Source: Symsagittifera roscoffensis | Lineage: Eukaryota > Xenacoelomorpha > Acoela > Convolutidae | Direction of reading: 5' to 3' | Assembly (NCBI RefSeq): GCF_963678635.1 | Contig: NC_087065.1 | Coordinates: 43,279,430-43,343,429 of the forward strand | Length of the DNA stretch: 64,000 nucleotides | Shown: piece after piece, positions 59,567-64,000 of the stretch | Layout: every line of letters begins with the position of its first letter | Numbering within the stretch: position 1 is the first letter of the stretch | The notes under the pieces: generated by a model | The model's input: only the letters and a program-made list of their open reading frames with translations | The model's database searches: none | What the model was told of the DNA's origin: nothing | Position numbers and translations under genes: made by a program

Positions 59567-61544
59567 GTGATGGGTGCAAACCCTTGTGTAAAAAACAGAA
59601 GCCTAAACTCTCTTTCTCTCTCTCATTCACGTTATAGTTTACTTTTTGAAGGATTGGTGAAGCAAAAAAGATTTCACTTAATTTTGAACTCTTTTTTACA
59701 AAAAAAAATTATGCGCTGCAGTTTTATGCCAAGCCTAGTTATGCGCTTTGTAACTTCGCCCGGAAGTACATATCGACAGAAAATAAAACTAAGCTATAAA
59801 ACGACTGGCCAGCGTCTAAACGAAGCTCTACATGCTTTTCACTGTCTCTACCAAAGCCAGTTCTTTTGGTGGTCTTTCTAACATCGGGTCGACAAAAACG
59901 TTACTGCTTTCGGCTTCGGTCAAAACACTCAAATTAACTTGTTTAGATGCAAAATTAGTGAGCTCATGGCTGAGTCTCAGTATCCCCAGACCACGAGGTC
60001 ACTCCTAAAAACAGGACTACTACAATTTGTTATATTACTATTGTTTTTGTTCAGTAGATAAAAATCATCATCTCCATCGAAGATGTATCAACCCTTTCCC
60101 TTAACCCCTAGCTTCTCATCGTCAGAAAATGAATTCAGATGGTGAATAATTTCAATTCAGGACACAATAGGGAAGCTAAAAGTTTGTATAAAATGATATA
60201 AGTTCCAGTCCCGAGACCCCTCCGGATTCTTGAATCTGGGGAAATGCCAAACTTATCTCCTCCCCGGAAGGCTTGTTTCCACCCTTCACCGTTGTTGTGA
60301 ATGGCCTTGCAACGATTGTAGCGACACAATCTTTGCAACTCGGAGCGGTCTCTGCTAACACTCTGTCGTATTTTCATTTTCCTCTCAATGATCGTAGTTG
60401 TTTTCGCAACGTATTTCGTTGTTCTGTTTTTATTTCAGATTTCTTCCAAAATGGTCGTTTTTGACGTTTCTCAGAAATATGACGTCATCGTTCGAAACTT
60501 GAAAAAAATAAAATTCCATAATATTCTAGTTTTCACGATTCGTCCAATCGTCTCAATAACACCTTTAATCCTCTAGAACTGCCAATTCGGAAGGTTAGCT
60601 GCTAATAATCCGAAATTGCATTTTCGTCCATTCTGGTCGAATGTCACATACTCTCCGGACAGCCCGGTCAATGTCCCCATTGAACCTCGTAATGTTCGTA
60701 AAAATGGGTACAGTGCCATCGAACAGAATTTACAAATTGCACGAAATTACTTTTATCCACGTCATATCGACTCACTGCAGAATATAAATGGCATCATACT
60801 ACACTACTATAGCCTTCCAAATTCTTTCACTAATCTGCATTTTGAGGATATGACCTAAGATAAAACATTTTTTTTAACTTCCAACGTCAATGCCCTGATT
60901 TAAAACTTTTTCTCCTAGGTTTTAAAAGGTGTCCTGCCAACCAACAAGCTAAAATTATCCTACTATGCTTCTTCCCTTCGGAAATTTTAGTTGTTTTTGG
61001 TCCTGAATATTGTAATTAAGGAACTCTGTGGTTAGAAAGAACAATGAAACAATCTCCCTCTTCAAGAAATTACCCAAGCTTTTCATGTCACCACAAAGAG
61101 ATCAGTTGCCCTTGTTGATTAAAAACAATCATGCAGTCCAGAATATTTAAGTATACTCTTTACTAAAGCCTTTCTAAATAATTAGTAAGTGTCTCTAGAG
61201 CCACTAACTAAAATCAAAATACAAATTTAAAAAGGCAACAAATTCTTTAATGTTCAAAACTCAACTAAAATGTTTTCTTTCAGTTTCAATTACATCTTGG
61301 TTGCTTAGTTTCTCACTTGAGTTTTTTTTCACACATATAAAACAATTCTGAGTTTTAACTTCTTCTCTTTCGTCACTTCTTTGTTTCTTTTTTTTCATCG
61401 TTGAGAAGCTCTAAGGCTTCTTAATTTTTCTAATTTCGTTTCTTTTTGCATCTTGTTCTTCGACCATTTTTCAATGCTCCATCTCCTCCTCCTGCGACAT
61501 TGACTCTGCACTTTCAATTTCTGTGTCTTGTAACACATCGGTAG
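59567..61544. repeat. Module D copy 3 with its 0.4 kb leader
   Basis: It matches 52,967-54,960. The leader joins gene A directly at 59,567, so this is one end of a duplicated block. The putative plus-strand frame is best preserved in this copy. Confidence 0.8.
60388..60858 (+). pseudogene. Possible coding remnant in module D, convergent with gene C
   Basis: One plus-strand phase is open across 60,388-60,858 except for a single TAG at about 60,574. The C-terminal part reads protein-like: PFWSNVTYSPDSPVNVPIEP, NLQIARNYFYPRHIDSLQ and ILHYYSLPNSFTNLHFED. The other two D copies lack one G near 60,707 and are shifted. Either this copy keeps the older coding state or one insertion produced the frame by chance. 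Unrecognised. Confidence 0.3.
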
Positions 61545-63553
61545 CTATTCTGACGCTGTTGGAAGCAGTCCTCCAACACTTCTTCTGCTCTCTACCCTTT
61601 GTTTACAACAAAGTAGGGGGTCAATGTTAAATTCTCTGTTCCTGCAGAAGCTGTTGTGGAGACACATTGTCACGTTTCTCTCCAAATCTTCCTTCAACAA
61701 CTCTTCTTTCTCCTTCCATCACGTTTACTCATCCTGGAGATTATCTTTACGGCGGTGTTCACTGCATTCCGATGAGTTACAAAAGCTCGCTTGAAAGCTC
61801 CTGCTCCAATGTCCAGCTGATACGTACTGTACACTCTGCCGTTCTTCGACATATGCTTCTTGGCATATTCGTACAACCAAGCAGTCCTGTTGGTTCTAAA
61901 CCATGGCAACAGTCGTATTCTTGCCATATCTTTTTACTTCCATTGGAATGTTCTGAATCTTGCACATTGTCTCAAAAAGATCTAAATTTTCTGCCAAATC
62001 TTTAGATGAGTCTGGTAAACCCATGGAGAGCAGCTCTCCAGAGTCCCAGATCAACACCAGATTACTACGCCCGGGGTACCACCATGTCTGCAGGAAGCAA
62101 TGGCAGGGAAATTCATCATGTGTTAACATGATGCTTCTCCAATTCCGCTTTGCCGAAGCTTCCAGTAGTGGTTCTACTTCCATCCTCACTCGGTGGACTT
62201 CATCATTCTCATCTACTGTGTTGTAATCCGTCACGGTTGATCCTCTCTGTTTTTGTCTTTCAAAGTCACTGAAGTTCCCACTGACGTGTCCCATGAACTT
62301 TTTTCCCAGTATCGATTCCAACTCCTCCTTAGTTCTCTCTGGAACTACTGAGAACATTTTGCACATTAACTCATATGACTTTTCCGACATTCTCGCTAGT
62401 CTTACACATTTTGTCACTGACAAGGCCTGATCCACGATCGTTCTCGTACTCTTATCATCCACAGCCACGAAATGCACTGGGTATCTGCTCTTGCACATTG
62501 GAGTTAATGTCGATCCCACCAAGTATCGCGCTCCCGATGGTCTGCGATACGTTTCAGTGTGTCTGATGTTCATTTCCGCCTCGATCGCTTCTCTCCGTTT
62601 TCCTATGTGCTTTTGCTCAGTCTGCAAAATTCCTGGGAATACTTCTACACTGATGGCCGTGACCATTTCATGTTTCTGTTCTGGATTCAAAAGTGACTCT
62701 AAAGAACCAAACATACTGTAGAATCCAAATGCACTCACTAGATTCACCTCGGTTCCTCCATGACAATCTGCGATCAATTCCGTTTTCGTTCTTGTTTTGA
62801 TCACAATGTTCCCAAACAAAATTGTCAACTGTTTGTGTTGTTTCTTCAGGGTTTTCACGCAATCCACAGACTTCTGCCAGACAGCTAACAGGTTTAACCC
62901 AGTCTTCTGGTCCCCAGCCAGGCAACTCCATTTGTCTTCTCCGTTGCTCCGTTGCTAGAGGCTGTTGTCATCACGTTTTAGATGATATTAAGATCACGCA
63001 GATTACAGTCTGAATTGAATTCCCTCTGCACATCTTAAGTTGCAAGTAGTATCGAATCAGCGTTGGGACTCGGACACCATGATGGTCTCATCAGTTCCCA
63101 TACCACCATCAAGCTCTTTCTCAGCAATTCATCTGAGAATCCCAATCCAAACTCTACTCGTTTGTCGGATTCTGGCACGGAAGGTGCAGTCACCTTTTCC
63201 TCCAAGACTAGTCCCAGCCTGGTCTGCTGATTAGCAGCGTTTCTTATCATCGCAATTCTAGACGTCCAGAATCTTAGCAACACTGCTTGCTCGTAATCAA
63301 AGAAGCAATCACGTATGTCTTCATTTAGGAATGGGTTGTACGGTATCCCTATGATTCCTGACACGTAACTGTAGGACTTCTTCCTGATCGGTTCACAGTA
63401 TTCACTGGATTTCGGCATTGCTCCCATACATTCCTTAGTAAGCCTCAGCTCCTTGTTTGAGAGTCTCCTGATTTCGTCTATTTTCCTCATGGGTTCTAGC
63501 TCCAGAGGTTCTTTCATGTTCACCCGCCTTGGTTTACTTTGATGCACGTCCAG
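61545..63553 (-). pseudogene. Gene C, minus lineage, copy C3 (5' truncated)
   Basis: It has the same extent and 5' breakpoint as C1. The stretch 62,867-61,896 is open for 323 codons and joins NLVSAFGFYSM, YRRPSGARYLVGS, CVRLARMS, GHVSGNFSDFERQKQR, EVEPLLEAS and LDLFETMCKIQNIP without interruption. C1 and C2 are broken or deleted here, so C3 best shows the ancestral frame of the central-to-C-terminal part. Other lesions lie near 62,865-62,960 and 63,036. The basic region and Cys-rich end follow after the shared frameshift near 61,930. Confidence 0.65.
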
Positions 63554-63850
63554 CCTTCATGGTTCCCTCACCCAAACGCCCGTTTGATATGAGACCTGAC
63601 TTCATACCTCATACTAGAATTGGGTGATGACGGGAGTCTACATGATTTAGCCGTTTTACACCACATGTTGGCTCTGAGAATAAAGACGCAGGATGAACGG
63701 TCGCCTACGGAATCGTCCGAAGGGAATTCTCCGGGTGATTGGATAAAGAAGGGCACATGGCTAGGTTCCCTCTGTGGAATGGAAGAATTTTTGTGTGGGA
63801 CTGACCACTGCTTGAATGCACTGAGTGAAAAATCTTGCCAGTTGGCCAAA
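63554..63850 (+). pseudogene. Short gene C fragment of the plus lineage, head to head with C3
   Basis: It matches 27,246-27,543 and 48,041-48,310. It keeps the 27 bp that the 48 kb copy lacks. It stops at about 63,850 in 'ggccaaatc', where minus-type gene B sequence begins. Confidence 0.7.
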
Positions 63851-64000
63851 TCGCGGTTCATTTCCACAAAAGCCGACGGAGGTTCCAGTGTCGAAGTACC
63901 TTCGTTTGCTGGTTCAGTCGTTTCCAACACGTCTGTGTTGTTTTCAAAGTCACTGAGGAAATTGAAATCTAGGCTGGATATTCCTCCTGTCGATGCTTTA
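63851..64000 (-). pseudogene. Gene B acidic region fragment at the window edge
   Basis: It matches 57,394-57,545 (ETTEPANEGTSTLEPPSAF then EMNRDL on the minus strand). It continues beyond the window, so another A-B block probably follows. Confidence 0.7.

Noticed and set aside
1-64000. CRISPR array, rRNA or prokaryotic operon
   Set aside because: No short regularly spaced direct repeats, no rRNA-like segments and no dense coding; the repeats are kilobase-scale eukaryotic-type tandem repeats.

Overview
The window looks like AT-rich nuclear DNA of an invertebrate animal. I cannot name the species. It has no operons, Shine-Dalgarno sites or dense coding. It is dominated by kilobase-scale tandem repeats, segmental duplications and decayed gene copies, and it holds one assembly gap of 200 N (28,316-28,515). 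I see no intact host gene, no rRNA and no convincing tRNA.

Layout. (1) 1-15.6 kb and 28.5-42.2 kb: a direct tandem array of a complex repeat with a unit near 3.68 kb. Several copies are shortened by internal deletions. Part of each unit is TGTATG-rich and low in complexity. Full-length copies carry a perfect four-box heat-shock element, TTCnnGAAnnTTCnnGAA. (2) 15.6-17.9 kb and 42.1-44.4 kb: a segmental duplication ending in a 0.6 kb module (E) that also occurs at 19.7 and 38.2 kb. (3) 17.45-21.84 kb: a 2.2 kb tandem duplication carrying decayed gene A. (4) 22.1-28.3 kb: a decayed plus-strand block with gene B, a long gene X, the tail B' and gene C. (5) 44.4-64.0 kb: three related blocks, each pairing module D with a minus-strand copy of gene C. 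The middle block continues through B' and B to gene A at 59.5 kb. Head-to-head fragments of the plus-type gene C sit at 48.04 and 63.55 kb.

The main result is an element I do not recognise, with conserved gene order A-B-B'-C. It is present as two clearly different lineages. The plus copy at 18-28 kb and the minus copy at 54-59.6 kb differ widely in nucleotides but share protein motifs and gene order, so both descend from functional genes. In the minus lineage B' and C are joined by a TAATG stop-start overlap. A 29-bp sequence lies upstream of gene B in both lineages. All copies carry stops or frameshifts. The genes look richer in GC than the surrounding repeats. I see no reverse transcriptase, integrase, transposase or polymerase motif. 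An endogenous virus or an undescribed mobile element are the main options, and the sequence alone does not decide between them.
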